From Histophilus somni (GTDB taxonomy: Bacteria; Pseudomonadota; Gammaproteobacteria; Enterobacterales; Pasteurellaceae), in NCBI RefSeq assembly GCF_014202395.1, contig NZ_JACHGQ010000002.1:62001-126000 (forward strand): a stretch of DNA of 64,000 nt, read 5' to 3'. This document shows positions 39,729 to 48,792 of this stretch, piece by piece. The number at the start of each line of letters is the position of its first letter. The first letter of the stretch is position 1. The notes beneath the pieces were generated by a model that was not told the DNA's origin, did not search any database, and saw only the letters and a program-made list of their open reading frames with translations. The position numbers were made by a program, and so were the translations under genes.

Positions 39729-42020
39729 TCACTTTATTCGCAAAATCATTCCTAAGCTAATCAACACACCCAAACTGACACTCAAGCCAAAACTTGCTAC
39801 CGCCGGAGTGGAACTTAACCCTAATAAAGCAAATGAAATAAGCGTGGTAAGTGCTGCAAGGCTAATCGTAAAACGTTTTATTGATAACGGCTCTTTCGCT
39901 GTTTGCATATAGGCAATGTAATCAATACCAATGACCGACACCAATAATAACCCAAACATAGCAAACAAACTGATGGTGATATTTAACCAACCTAAAATTG
40001 CGACTGTACACACAACTGAAATAAGCGGGATACTGAGCATTTTCAACGTTTGCGATATGCCAAACATTCGCCACAACAATAAAGCTGCCAAGCCAAATGA
40101 GAGCAATTTTAACCAAGCCGCTTGGTTGCGGGTTTGCTCAAACAACTGATTGAGATGGGCAGGTTTATCCTGCCAGTAAATATCCCGATTATTAACAATT
40201 TGCTCAAGAATTTTTGGGTTATTCAATCCTGATACTTTAATAATACTTGCTACTTTTCCTCGATCAAGCTCACCTAAATATAGATTTTTCCAAACTTTTC
40301 CCAATTCTGTATTTAAGGCCTGTTCTAAGCTAACAAGAGGCTGTTTTTCCAATTTTTTTAGCGAATGACGAATCATGTCCTTTGGAATACCAATTTCATC
40401 AAAAACGCTATAGCTTTCAGCAGGAATATTTTTTAGCTGTTGAATAAACTCCGCTTGTTGCTTTTTTGACATAATCCATTGGCTTAATGACTGAAATTTT
40501 ATCAGATTATTTTCTTGTGCGAACCGTTGTAATTTCTCGGTTAGAATTCGGTCTTTTTGCAATAATTGCTCATTATTTTCAGCAGTAATTAATAAGTATT
40601 GATTGCTTAGATCAATGCCGGTAATTTGACGAATTTTTTGTGCCTGCTCAATCAATTCCATCGGCATAGCAACCCATTGACGAATATCATCTTGCCAATA
40701 GCTTTTCTGCAACCCTACTACAATGAAACCCGTGCTAACCACAAATAAAATCTTATTTAATAATGAATTAATCTTAACGTGGAAATTTATTTGCAAAATT
40801 CGGCGTAAAAACAACGACTTACCTGACTGGTAATGTCGGAAAAATAGAGGCAAATACAAGAAGGTCGTTAAGACAGCAAAAATCAACGCCATACCGGAAA
40901 AAAGTGCGGTCTGTTTTAGGATAGGTAAAGCAGTAAATCCCAGTAAAGCATAACCCAGCAAGGTCACCAATAAGCTGACAAAAAAAGTAAGGCGAAGTTT
41001 TGCCATCGCTTTATTGGCATTCCATTGACGCAAAAAGAGAGATGATGTCAGCCAATGCAATGGAAAATCAATCAGAACCCCCACTAAACTCGTGCCAATC
41101 ACGAGCGTTAAAATATGAATCTGCCCAAAGCAACTAATAGTAGCAGTAATACCTGCAACCATACCTACAGAAATCGGTAAAAATAACCATAATATGCGTA
41201 AGCTACGGAAAACCAGCAACAGTAAAAGCAAGGTTAGGCTGATACCTAACCCGCCCATGATCGTGCTTTCATATTTAGCTTGTTGTTGTGAATAATCCGC
41301 AAAAATCACCGCACCTGTACTTAACCATTGACCTTGTTGTTCTTGAATAAATTGTGCATTTTGCTTAAGAAGTGCGGTTAAATTTTGCTGAGGTTTGATC
41401 AAATCTGAATCAACAATTTTGCCTGTTAATAAAACCCATGTCTTACCTTGTTGAACAGCATAGAGCATACCTGTTTCTGCATGCCACTGAATTTGGCTTT
41501 GCTGTTGAGATTGCGACAATACAAAACGCCCAAAACCAAGCCAGTCTTGTTCCAATGGCAGTAAATTTTGATGACCGAACGGGTTAATGATTTGCTCTGC
41601 ATATTGCTGAAAATAACGTTCGGGCTGTTGAATAATCTGATTTCGTGTTGAAATAGGCAGTGTGGCTAATTTTAATAACTCAATCTGCTGTTGAAGTTCA
41701 GTTAAATTCGGTTGATTTTTTACAGATAACGTTTGAAATAAACCACTTTGTTGCCATTGTTCTGCAACTTTTTCCGCCAATGTAAAAGCAGCTTCTGATT
41801 GTGAATGTCCAACCAATGCAATAACTTGCTGATTAAATTGCTGTTCTTGATGTTTATCTGCCTCTAATTGAATTTTTGTATAGTGTTGACTGTCCGGCAA
41901 AAGTGTATGTAGATCCGTTTGTAACCATTTACCTGTTTGTAAATGATACATAAAAATCGCCACCACAAGACATAAAACCCCTGCAAAAATTAAGCGGTAA
42001 ACGGTCAATAATTTGCGCAT
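39729..42020 (-). CDS. MMPL/RND-type exporter of the aryl polyene-like cluster (ApeM-like)
   Basis: The 763-residue inner membrane protein has a first helix (about 8-28), a large periplasmic loop, a five- to six-helix block (about 250-405), a second periplasmic loop and a second helix block (about 635-760). This is the duplicated RND layout of the MMPL family. Such transporters in aryl polyene and xanthomonadin clusters are thought to move the finished lipid-linked polyene out of the inner membrane. It is the last gene of the cluster, 8 bases after the LolA-like gene. The name ApeM is assigned from the cluster layout. Confidence 0.85.
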   Translation of the reverse strand: MRKLLTVYRLIFAGVLCLVVAIFMYHLQTGKWLQTDLHTLLPDSQHYTKIQLEADKHQEQQFNQQVIALVGHSQSEAAFTLAEKVAEQWQQSGLFQTLSVKNQPNLTELQQQIELLKLATLPISTRNQIIQQPERYFQQYAEQIINPFGHQNLLPLEQDWLGFGRFVLSQSQQQSQIQWHAETGMLYAVQQGKTWVLLTGKIVDSDLIKPQQNLTALLKQNAQFIQEQQGQWLSTGAVIFADYSQQQAKYESTIMGGLGISLTLLLLLLVFRSLRILWLFLPISVGMVAGITATISCFGQIHILTLVIGTSLVGVLIDFPLHWLTSSLFLRQWNANKAMAKLRLTFFVSLLVTLLGYALLGFTALPILKQTALFSGMALIFAVLTTFLYLPLFFRHYQSGKSLFLRRILQINFHVKINSLLNKILFVVSTGFIVVGLQKSYWQDDIRQWVAMPMELIEQAQKIRQITGIDLSNQYLLITAENNEQLLQKDRILTEKLQRFAQENNLIKFQSLSQWIMSKKQQAEFIQQLKNIPAESYSVFDEIGIPKDMIRHSLKKLEKQPLVSLEQALNTELGKVWKNLYLGELDRGKVASIIKVSGLNNPKILEQIVNNRDIYWQDKPAHLNQLFEQTRNQAAWLKLLSFGLAALLLWRMFGISQTLKMLSIPLISVVCTVAILGWLNITISLFAMFGLLLVSVIGIDYIAYMQTAKEPLSIKRFTISLAALTTLISFALLGLSSTPAVASFGLSVSLGVLISLGMILRIK

Positions 42021-42028
42021 GCAAATTC

Positions 42029-42616
42029 CTATTGGAAGACAGATTGAATAAAGGGTGATAATGGAAGGTTAATCTGCTGATTATTAAACAAAATCAAGGT
42101 ACGATCTCCCTGTTTTTCATGCAATTCAATACGTTGCACAGCTACATTTCCCTGAATAATAATTTGATTAAAAATTTGTTTCATCAGCAAACTGCTGGGC
42201 ATGAGCTGAAGTTGCCAATTATGTTCATCTCCTGAAAGCACTACGTCAAATTGTGTCGCAAGTGCTTGAATATCGCCGGACAATAAGCCTAAGAATAGTT
42301 TAATTTGCTCACCCTGACCTAAACGAGAATGGTTTTCCCATGCTGTTCCATTCCATTGACTAATGCCTTTTGCCGTCACTTTCAATTGATGTGTAAACGG
42401 TTTTTCCGTTTCCCAAACCAACCCTTTATTTTTTATTAAAATAAATTTTCCTGAAGTGGTAATGGGTTTGGTTAAGGCTTTTAAATAACGTTGTTGACTA
42501 AATTCACCTTGCGTATTCTGTGGCTTTTGTAACAAATGTACTAAATCATCCTGAGAAAAAGCCCAAAGATTTTTGCAACATAATAATATTAACAAGACAA
42601 AAAGATATTTTTTCAT
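42029..42616 (-). CDS. LolA-like outer membrane lipoprotein carrier homologue (ApeL-like)
   Basis: From ATG 42616 the protein has 195 residues with a signal peptide (MKKYLFVLLILLCCKNLWA) and then a LolA-type beta-barrel domain: GEFSQQRYLKALTKPITTSGKF, LVWETEKPF and similar strands. A frame starting 10 codons earlier lacks a signal peptide start. LolA carries hydrophobic lipoproteins through the periplasm. In polyene clusters the homologue is thought to ferry the lipid-linked pigment. It is followed by the exporter gene. Confidence 0.85.
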   Translation of the reverse strand: MKKYLFVLLILLCCKNLWAFSQDDLVHLLQKPQNTQGEFSQQRYLKALTKPITTSGKFILIKNKGLVWETEKPFTHQLKVTAKGISQWNGTAWENHSRLGQGEQIKLFLGLLSGDIQALATQFDVVLSGDEHNWQLQLMPSSLLMKQIFNQIIIQGNVAVQRIELHEKQGDRTLILFNNQQINLPLSPFIQSVFQ

Positions 42617-42626
42617 TAACTCTCTC

Positions 42627-43070
42627 TCACTCAGCAATAAACCCATGATAGCTTTCTATCGTATCACGCCAAGATTGTGGCGTTTGTAATTGCATTTCAC
42701 CGGTTGAAATATCAACGGCAACTTGGGTGGTACTACCCTTTGTCAGTTTTTGTTTGGTGGCTAAATCAGTAATGGTGTAATCAATACGGATACAGCTTTC
42801 GTATTCTACAACAGCTAAATGCACCCGAATTTTTTGGCGAAATACGGCAGGTTTTACATATTTCAAATGAAGTTGAACAATTGGCCAGCCGTAACCTTTT
42901 TCTCGCATCACATCGTAGGTATAGTGAATTTCTTCTAAAAATGCACAGCGAGCCATCTCTAAGTATTTGACATAATGCCCATGCCACATAATAAACATGG
43001 AATCTACATCAAAAAATGGAATTTCATAGTCGGAAAAATGTTCAGCGTAAATGTGTTTTTTGAGTTTCAT
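42627..43070 (-). CDS. Hot-dog thioesterase, 4-hydroxybenzoyl-CoA thioesterase type (ApeK-like)
   Basis: The 147-residue single hot-dog protein starts MKLKKHIYAEHFSDYEIPFFDVDSM (ATG 43070; a TTG three codons earlier is also open). The FDVDSMFIMWHGHYVKYLEMAR stretch has the Asp and the long helix typical of YbgC/4HBT thioesterases (quoted in part). It probably releases or edits acyl chains on the carrier proteins of the polyene system. No Shine-Dalgarno sequence is visible; a 13-base hairpin ends about 12 bases before the ATG. Confidence 0.8.
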   Translation of the reverse strand: MKLKKHIYAEHFSDYEIPFFDVDSMFIMWHGHYVKYLEMARCAFLEEIHYTYDVMREKGYGWPIVQLHLKYVKPAVFRQKIRVHLAVVEYESCIRIDYTITDLATKQKLTKGSTTQVAVDISTGEMQLQTPQSWRDTIESYHGFIAE

Positions 43071-43082
43071 TTTAAGCAAAAG

Positions 43083-43124
43083 AGCGGTTTAATTTTGCTC
43101 ATTTTTTCAAGAAATTAAACCGCT
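43083..43124 (-). promoter_or_regulatory. Hairpin inside the polyene cluster, before the thioesterase gene
   Basis: AGCGGTTTAATTT (43083-43095) and its exact complement (43112-43124) form a 13-base stem with a 16-base loop, followed on the minus strand by CTCTTTTGC. It can weaken transcription into the last three genes or hide the start of the thioesterase mRNA. One arm contains ACAAGCGGT, the uptake signal of the other Pasteurellaceae branch. Confidence 0.6.
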
Positions 43125-43149
43125 TGTTTATCCTAGATTATTAATAGCT

Positions 43150-43575
43150 TTACTTAACAAAATCGCCTTTTAATGCTACACCAGCAATACTTCTACCTGC
43201 ATGGCACTCATATTTAGTGGTACTGCTATATTCTTTTTTCTTGTAATAACTCACGAGGTTACCCACTTTAGTTGCCCCTTTAGCTACCGCTTGATCTTGG
43301 AAACGTTTCACTGCAGATAAGAATACCCATTGGCACGCTTCTTTATCTGTTTTATTCACCGCATTCGTTTTCGGGTTGGTAACCGCCCCTTTTTGAATCA
43401 CTTGACCCGGTGCAGGTTTACCAAAATAAAGCTTGATTTTAGGATTCAGTATTTTTTTAGCCTCAGGAGAACTTAAGGCTTCCTGAATAGATAAATAATG
43501 GGTTGTATCACGAGGTGCACAAGCAACAATCACAACCGCAGAAAAAGTTAAAGCTAATATTTTGATCAGTTTCAT
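43150..43575 (-). CDS. Small lipoprotein of the polyene cluster
   Basis: From ATG 43575, behind AAGGAG, the protein has 141 residues: a signal peptide with lipobox IVAC (Cys19) and a globular part with four further Cys-poor strands and a CQW and a KYECHAGRS motif near the end. Proteins of this size occur in aryl polyene clusters, where I recall the misleading name 'excinuclease ATPase subunit'; no ATPase motif is present here. The function is unknown. A role in anchoring or transport of the polyene at the envelope is a guess from context. Confidence 0.75.
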   Translation of the reverse strand: MKLIKILALTFSAVVIVACAPRDTTHYLSIQEALSSPEAKKILNPKIKLYFGKPAPGQVIQKGAVTNPKTNAVNKTDKEACQWVFLSAVKRFQDQAVAKGATKVGNLVSYYKKKEYSSTTKYECHAGRSIAGVALKGDFVK

Positions 43576-43598
43576 AAAATCTCCTTGAGAAAAGTAAG

Positions 43599-44519
43599 TT
43601 AATCTTTGCGATGCCAAAAATCATAGAAATTAAACCACAAAAATGGTGATTTTGCACATTCTTTTGCCAGTAAATCCGCATATTTTTGCATGACATTTCT
43701 TATATTCTGTTCACGCACTTTTCCTCGACCTTGAATACTTTCACTAAAACGGCGAAGCTGCAAACGGTAACGCCCCTGTTCTTTGATGCAAAAGATGGTA
43801 TTAAGCGGCACTTTCAATAAACTTGCCAGCAACCAAGCACCTTGAGGAAACTCGGCTGGAGAACCCAAAAAATTGACCGGCTCCGTTTTATCGCCACGTA
43901 CGGGAATGCGGTCGGCGGCAATCGCAATCCATTCGCCACGATCAATTTTTTCAGCAAGTTCCAGCATTTTTTGTACATTGAGGTCTTCCACTTGAATCAG
44001 CGGTAATTCATCAGCACCTGCATCACCCAATGTTTTATTAAATGCTGCAGCATGTCGATTATGTACCAGTACATTCAGTTTAAAATTTTCGTGCTGTCCG
44101 CTACCGAACAAAGCCCGACAGATCTCAATATTACCAAAATGAGAACAAACTAAAATTTGTCCTCGGCCATTGCCGCTGATATCTGCATAAAGATTATCCG
44201 CATCATCAACGATAAGATGTTCATAACGAATTTTTTTTTGCCATACGGCGAAACGATCAGTAATGGCTTCGCCAAAAGCGAGAAATTGTCTAAATACCGC
44301 ATATTTAGGTAACTTAGTTTCAGGAAAAAGAGCGGTCAGTTTTTGCTGATATTCTGCAATGTAGCACCGTTTTTGCCGAGAAGTGAGATAAAAATATAAC
44401 ACCACCCAAAAATTCACTACTCGAATTATGGGCAATGGCAAATACTTCACAATTAAACGAGTTAAGGTTAGAAAAAAGGCAGTACCACGCTCTTGTTGTT
44501 TTGCCCAATGTTTATTCAT
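43599..44519 (-). CDS. LpxL/HtrB-like lysophospholipid acyltransferase of the polyene cluster
   Basis: The 306-residue protein has the family motif HFGNIE (HX4E) near residue 132 and IAADRIPVRGDKTE near 205, as in late lipid A acyltransferases. It has one N-terminal hydrophobic stretch. In aryl polyene clusters this domain is thought to acylate the polyene head or its glycolipid anchor. The gene overlaps the GT2 gene by 4 bases (ATGA). In some described clusters the two domains form a single protein; here they are separate. Confidence 0.82.
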   Translation of the reverse strand: MNKHWAKQQERGTAFFLTLTRLIVKYLPLPIIRVVNFWVVLYFYLTSRQKRCYIAEYQQKLTALFPETKLPKYAVFRQFLAFGEAITDRFAVWQKKIRYEHLIVDDADNLYADISGNGRGQILVCSHFGNIEICRALFGSGQHENFKLNVLVHNRHAAAFNKTLGDAGADELPLIQVEDLNVQKMLELAEKIDRGEWIAIAADRIPVRGDKTEPVNFLGSPAEFPQGAWLLASLLKVPLNTIFCIKEQGRYRLQLRRFSESIQGRGKVREQNIRNVMQKYADLLAKECAKSPFLWFNFYDFWHRKD

Positions 44520-45244
44520 CGAATTTTTCCTGTAAAGAGTCGTTTGAGCATACGGAAGAAAAGGCGTGCGTGCATTTTGCTGATCAGCCAGTTATCCGCC
44601 CAACCACGAAAATGAGAGATGCCATCTTTTTCATATTTTACTGGGGTATCAACCCAAATAAGCGGAATTTTCTGCCAATAACTATGGATTAAAATTTCTG
44701 TGTCAAAATCCATACCACCACCAATTTGCTCTTGTGCAAGAATGGGCATAATTTGAGCAATAGGATAAATTCGAAAACCACACATCCCGTCTTTAATATC
44801 AAAGGATAACGTATTGATTGCATTCCAAAAATCGGTGATTTTTCGCCCATATAAGCGAGATTTTGGAGCATCTTTGCCATAAATCGGTTTACCACATACT
44901 ATTGCACTCGGCGATTTTTCCGCTTGTTCGAGCATTTTCTTGACATCAATTATATTATGCTGCCCATCTGCATCTACTTGAATAGCGTGGCTAAATCCAA
45001 GTTTTTGTGCCTGTTTTAAGCCTGCTTTAACAGCTGCCCCTTTGCCGCCATTGATTTCACAAAATAAAATCGAAAACCGTTCATTTTGCGGCAATTGCTC
45101 AAGCACGGCTTTATGTTCAAGACTTGAGCCATCATCAACGATCAATACAGGTAGCCCTAATTGATTAAGCTGTTCAGCGACGCTACCCACCGTTGCAGAA
45201 TGGTTATAATGGGGAATGATCGCAATGGGATTAAACGCTGTCAT
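44516..45244 (-). CDS. Family 2 glycosyltransferase of the polyene cluster
   Basis: The 242-residue GT2 protein has the nucleotide-sugar fold: IIPHYNH, LIVDDGSS (Asp motif), GKGAAVKAGL and the DxD-like VDADGQHN near residue 88. It resembles dolichol-phosphate mannosyltransferase-like enzymes. It probably adds a sugar to the polyene or its anchor. It overlaps the ligase gene by 4 bases and the acyltransferase gene by 4 bases. The sugar cannot be told from sequence. Confidence 0.85.
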   Translation of the reverse strand: MTAFNPIAIIPHYNHSATVGSVAEQLNQLGLPVLIVDDGSSLEHKAVLEQLPQNERFSILFCEINGGKGAAVKAGLKQAQKLGFSHAIQVDADGQHNIIDVKKMLEQAEKSPSAIVCGKPIYGKDAPKSRLYGRKITDFWNAINTLSFDIKDGMCGFRIYPIAQIMPILAQEQIGGGMDFDTEILIHSYWQKIPLIWVDTPVKYEKDGISHFRGWADNWLISKMHARLFFRMLKRLFTGKIR

Positions 45245-46521
45245 ACAAATACCTCATACTCAAGTGCGGTACAAATTTTTTCAAAATCTAAACGGCTGAT
45301 TTTCGATTGGTTATTGCGAGGTAATTTGTCCGTAAATCGCCAATACCGAGGCAAAGCAAATTTTTCTTGGGTCAGGCGTAAATGTTGGCGAAATTGTGAA
45401 ATAACTGCCTTACGTCCTTGTTGTTTAAAATAGGCAATACCTTCTTTATTTAAAGCAACCCAAGCTAGTGGTCGCTGATGTAGGCAATGTAGTGCAATAT
45501 AGCAATCTTGTACAAAACAATGCTTGAGCAAATCTTGTTCCATTTTCACCAATGACAAACGCTTATCACCCAATTTGATAATGCGGTCAATTCTTCCCAG
45601 TAATTCAAACCCATGCTCACTAAATTGCACCGCATCTGCCGTTTGCTCTCGTCCGACAATCCATGCATTTTCAACCCACAACGCCTCTTCATCATTTAAT
45701 CCCAACCGAGTGTTCGGCATAGCTTGCCAAAGCCCGCCGGTTTGCTGACGAAAAGCAATCGCACCGGTTTCGGTACTACCGTAAATTTCAATAACGGGGC
45801 AAGGCAATTCCTCTCGCAAAGCAAGGGCGGTTTGTTCGGGTAACGCCCCGCCGGATGAAATGATACCTGCAATCTGCACATGCTGGTCCAAACTTGCCAA
45901 GTTGAGATGGCTCAATAAGGCAGGGCTACTAATCCAAAGCGTGCGATAATGACGACTTTCTGCCAGTAAATATTCAGGGTAATGTAACTGCTCACCACCT
46001 AATTTCCAACCCATTTGTAAAGGCAAAAATATACGGAAAGTCAAGCCGTAAAGATGTTGCAAACTGACGCTACCAATGACTGAAATTTGTTCATTGGCGT
46101 TAAATGGTAGGACAGAGGCTAAGGCTTTAGCTTCAGCCCACATTTGACGAGTAGTTTTATGAATAATTTTCGCTTGCCCACTACTACCTGAAGTTTTTAG
46201 CCAAATTTCGCTTTCACTCTGCTTATCCAAGAGCGGTTGAATTTTTTGAATTTTTTGCGAACACCCAAATTGCTCAACCATTTTTTTATCAAAGAGTAAT
46301 GCTGAATGTTGTTCCAACCATTCAAGGTTTTCATTGAGTAAATTCGGCGGTAACAACACATTGACTTTTGCATTCAAACAAGCCAATAACACGCAGGCAA
46401 ATTGATCGGCATTATCTAACCATAACCCCACCGCTTTCACCCGATCTTCCTCAAGCTGTTGGCGTATTTGCTGACAACGCAAAGCAAAATCCGCATACCC
46501 TTGATTATGTTGCTTATCCAT
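45241..46521 (-). CDS. AMP-dependent acyl-ACP/acyl-CoA ligase of the polyene cluster (ApeH-like)
   Basis: The 426-residue adenylate-forming enzyme has the phosphate loop TSGSSGQAK, the adenine motif EIYGSTETGAIAFR and a hinge with GRIDRIIKLGDKR. It is shorter than typical CoA ligases, with a compact C-terminal domain ending in FEKICTALEY. In described aryl polyene pathways this ligase activates an aryl acid (4-hydroxybenzoate type) and loads it onto a carrier protein. UbiC, encoded in the same window, makes that acid. It overlaps the membrane protein gene by 8 bases. Confidence 0.85.
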   Translation of the reverse strand: MDKQHNQGYADFALRCQQIRQQLEEDRVKAVGLWLDNADQFACVLLACLNAKVNVLLPPNLLNENLEWLEQHSALLFDKKMVEQFGCSQKIQKIQPLLDKQSESEIWLKTSGSSGQAKIIHKTTRQMWAEAKALASVLPFNANEQISVIGSVSLQHLYGLTFRIFLPLQMGWKLGGEQLHYPEYLLAESRHYRTLWISSPALLSHLNLASLDQHVQIAGIISSGGALPEQTALALREELPCPVIEIYGSTETGAIAFRQQTGGLWQAMPNTRLGLNDEEALWVENAWIVGREQTADAVQFSEHGFELLGRIDRIIKLGDKRLSLVKMEQDLLKHCFVQDCYIALHCLHQRPLAWVALNKEGIAYFKQQGRKAVISQFRQHLRLTQEKFALPRYWRFTDKLPRNNQSKISRLDFEKICTALEYEVFV

Positions 46522-47065
46522 TTTTGATTACCTCTTGTCGAACCAACCGCTCGATGCACATCAATAACCCCATTAGTACATAGGAAACTCCGCCTGAGTA
46601 CCATGCCCACCAGTGATATTGTCCAGCGAGGATAAGTGCGGTGCAAATGGTAATATTTAGCACAAAAAATCCACTCCAGACTAGGGTAACTTTTCGGGTG
46701 TAACTAACGGCTTGAGGAGAAAGGTTGCAATCTTGTAGGCGAGCGAAACGCTCAATAAGCGATTGTGAGCTAAATAAGCTACCACCAAATAAAATAAGCA
46801 TTGCCGTACTGATGATGACAGGATACCAATACATTGTTTCCAAACTACGAGTAAGCCAAACGATGCCAAGCAATATCGCCATTAGGATTGCCAAAAACCG
46901 ATGAAAACTGACCGCTTTTATCGCTTTGATTGCCCATAATAACGCCATTATTGCTACTAAATACGAAAGCCCTTGGTGTTTTTCATCAAAAAACCACGCC
47001 AGCGGATAACCAATGCCGGTAAGCAGTAACCCCAAGTTAATCAATAAATTGAATAATTTAACCAT
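46514..47065 (-). CDS. COG4648-like integral membrane protein (ApeG-like)
   Basis: The 183-residue protein has five predicted membrane helices (about 5-25, 30-48, 52-70, 78-98, 128-170) and no catalytic motif that I recognise. Proteins of this kind occur only in aryl polyene clusters in my recollection, always beside the ligase. The role is unknown. It overlaps the dehydratase end and the ligase start by 8 bases each, so translation is coupled. Confidence 0.75.
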   Translation of the reverse strand: MVKLFNLLINLGLLLTGIGYPLAWFFDEKHQGLSYLVAIMALLWAIKAIKAVSFHRFLAILMAILLGIVWLTRSLETMYWYPVIISTAMLILFGGSLFSSQSLIERFARLQDCNLSPQAVSYTRKVTLVWSGFFVLNITICTALILAGQYHWWAWYSGGVSYVLMGLLMCIERLVRQEVIKNG

Positions 47066-47438
47066 TTTTGAAAATCACGAAACCACTGGCACACATTTCG
47101 CCCTCAGTTTTGAGCTGAAAACCTATTCGATTTTTGTTTTCTTCCCATTTTAATATGAGCTCAAATTCATCGTTTGGGCGAAGAAATTTTTGGAATTTCA
47201 AATTATCAATGCGATTCATCTGCATTTCTTTGCCAAAGTAAGCATCTATTTTCTCTTTCACCCATTGCAACTCAACCACGCCCGGCACAAGAGGAAAATT
47301 AGCAAAATGCCCTTTGAAATAGCACAGATCCGGCGGCACTTTCGCTCGGAAAATTTGGACATTTTCCTCTTGTGTTTCACTTAACCAAATAGGATTCTGC
47401 ACAGGCTCACTTTGCATGCGTCGCTGCTCTATACTCAC
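47058..47438 (-). CDS. FabA/FabZ-like 3-hydroxyacyl-ACP dehydratase (ApeI-like)
   Basis: The 126-residue hot-dog protein has the dehydratase signature YFKGHFANFPLVPGVVELQW, with the catalytic His near residue 45 and the Glu in VVEL. It removes water from 3-hydroxyacyl chains to make the conjugated double bonds. The start is taken as GTG 47438, behind a GGGGGG run 7 bases upstream. The open frame extends to 47558 but would then overlap the carrier protein gene by 59 bases with unrelated residues. The start is the uncertain point. Confidence 0.75.
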   Translation of the reverse strand: MSIEQRRMQSEPVQNPIWLSETQEENVQIFRAKVPPDLCYFKGHFANFPLVPGVVELQWVKEKIDAYFGKEMQMNRIDNLKFQKFLRPNDEFELILKWEENKNRIGFQLKTEGEMCASGFVIFKNG

Positions 47439-47499
47439 CAAACTATCCCCCCTCAAGGTCTTGACCCCAAAGGCTGTTTTATCAACCTCAACAACTTGA

Positions 47500-47748
47500 C
47501 TATGCGTTTTCGCTGATTTTTTGAACCGCAGCAATAACATCACTGACGGTACGCACATTGCGGAAATCTTCCGCCTTTAATTTATAACCGGTTTGGCGTT
47601 TGATATAGTCAATTAAATCAATTGCATCAATGCTGTCAATTTCTAAATCTTGGTATAAATTTGTTTCAGGCTTAATTTTGTCCGCATCAATTTCAAATAA
47701 TGAAACTAAGGCTTCCGTCAACACCTTTTGAATTTCCTGTTCTGTCAT
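47500..47748 (-). CDS. Acyl carrier protein 2 of the polyene cluster (ApeF-like)
   Basis: This 82-residue acidic four-helix carrier has its phosphopantetheine Ser39 in LEIDSIDAIDL. A separate phosphopantetheinyl transferase is not encoded in the cluster, so the host enzyme must act on it. It lies 15 bases after the first carrier protein gene. Which carrier holds the aryl starter and which the growing chain cannot be told from sequence. Confidence 0.92.
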   Translation of the reverse strand: MTEQEIQKVLTEALVSLFEIDADKIKPETNLYQDLEIDSIDAIDLIDYIKRQTGYKLKAEDFRNVRTVSDVIAAVQKISENA

Positions 47749-47763
47749 TTCACTTCCTTTCCT

Positions 47764-48021
47764 CTACTGTTTCTGACTTTGAATAAAACTTGCTAAAGTC
47801 GCCACACTTTCAAAATGATTACGCAAGTTTTGTTGTTCGCTATCCAATTGTAAACCAAACGTTTTTTGGACTGCCAATCCCAGCTCTAACGCATCCACCG
47901 AATCCAGTCCCAACCCCTCATCACCAAATAATGGTGCATCAGTGTCAATATCCTCAACACCAATATCCTCAAGTGCAAGGCTGTCAATAATTAATTGTTT
48001 AAGTTGTAATTCAAGTTCCAT
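47764..48021 (-). CDS. Acyl carrier protein 1 of the polyene cluster (ApeE-like)
   Basis: This 85-residue carrier has Ser41 in GLGLDSVDALEL. Its second helix and the EDIDTDAPLFGDEG segment differ from the second carrier, so the pair is not a recent duplication. It lies 3 bases after the PlsC-like gene. In described pathways the first of the two receives the aryl starter. Confidence 0.92.
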   Translation of the reverse strand: MELELQLKQLIIDSLALEDIGVEDIDTDAPLFGDEGLGLDSVDALELGLAVQKTFGLQLDSEQQNLRNHFESVATLASFIQSQKQ

Positions 48022-48024
48022 TAT

Positions 48025-48792
48025 TTAGTCCTTTGTTTGTGAGTTAAAATAATCTTCCAAGTATTGATTTAAACGGCGAGAGGCAATAGGCAAGGGCTTT
48101 TCCGCCGACCACTTTTGCGGATCGATATCTTCGCCCACTGTTAATTCATACGTAATCTTAGTTTTAGGAATTTTATACCAAGGTTGTCCTTTTTTAAAAT
48201 TTAACGGGGTCATTTTAATCACCACCGGCGTGATCACTTTTGCACTACGCAACCCAATAGAAACCGCACCGCGATGTAATTTCACCACACCATCCCAACC
48301 TGTACGAGTCCCTTCCGGAAAAAGTAATAAGGATTGTTCTTGTAAAATCCGATGGCTCATTTCCAATAATTCTTCCGATTCTGTATTCGGCACAAAACCA
48401 CAGGCTTTTATCGGGCTGCTCATAGCAGGATTTTTTAACAAATCTTGTTTCACAATGCAGTTAAACTCCGGCACTTGACTAAAAATCAGCACCACATCAA
48501 GCAAAGAGGGGTGATTAGCTAAAACTAACTGTCCTTTACGCCCCAATCGCTCAAAACCATGGTAACGAACCTCTAAAATACCCGCCCAAATAAGATAACG
48601 CACAAAAAATGCCCAAGTACGACTGACAATTTTACGTCCTTTTAATTGCGTAGCTAAATCTGCCTTGAGATATTGCTTTGCATAAGGATAAAGGATAATT
48701 TTAAACAGCACGCCGACGAAACCGAACAATATAAAACCAAATAACGTACCGAGAAAACGCCTTAGCCAATCAAGTTTTTCTTCCATAACCAA
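48025..48792 (-). CDS. PlsC-like lysophospholipid acyltransferase (ApeD-like)
   Basis: The 255-residue membrane protein has two N-terminal hydrophobic helices (about 12-33 and 55-75) and the acyltransferase blocks NHPSLLD (HX4D) near residue 92, the FPEGTRTG block near 158 and a VVIKMTP strand near 187. It resembles 1-acyl-glycerol-3-phosphate acyltransferase. Within the cluster it probably joins an acyl or polyene chain to a lipid. It overlaps the degenerate ketosynthase gene by 31 bases. Confidence 0.85.
   Translation of the reverse strand: MVMEEKLDWLRRFLGTLFGFILFGFVGVLFKIILYPYAKQYLKADLATQLKGRKIVSRTWAFFVRYLIWAGILEVRYHGFERLGRKGQLVLANHPSLLDVVLIFSQVPEFNCIVKQDLLKNPAMSSPIKACGFVPNTESEELLEMSHRILQEQSLLLFPEGTRTGWDGVVKLHRGAVSIGLRSAKVITPVVIKMTPLNFKKGQPWYKIPKTKITYELTVGEDIDPQKWSAEKPLPIASRRLNQYLEDYFNSQTKD

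Noticed and set aside
43150-43575. Excinuclease or other ATPase
   Set aside because: No Walker motif or zinc finger is present. The protein is a small lipoprotein with a lipobox.
47439-47558. Longer N-terminus of the dehydratase gene (40 extra residues)
   Set aside because: It would overlap the carrier protein gene by 59 bases with residues unlike any hot-dog protein. A GTG with a G-rich site at 47438 is better placed.
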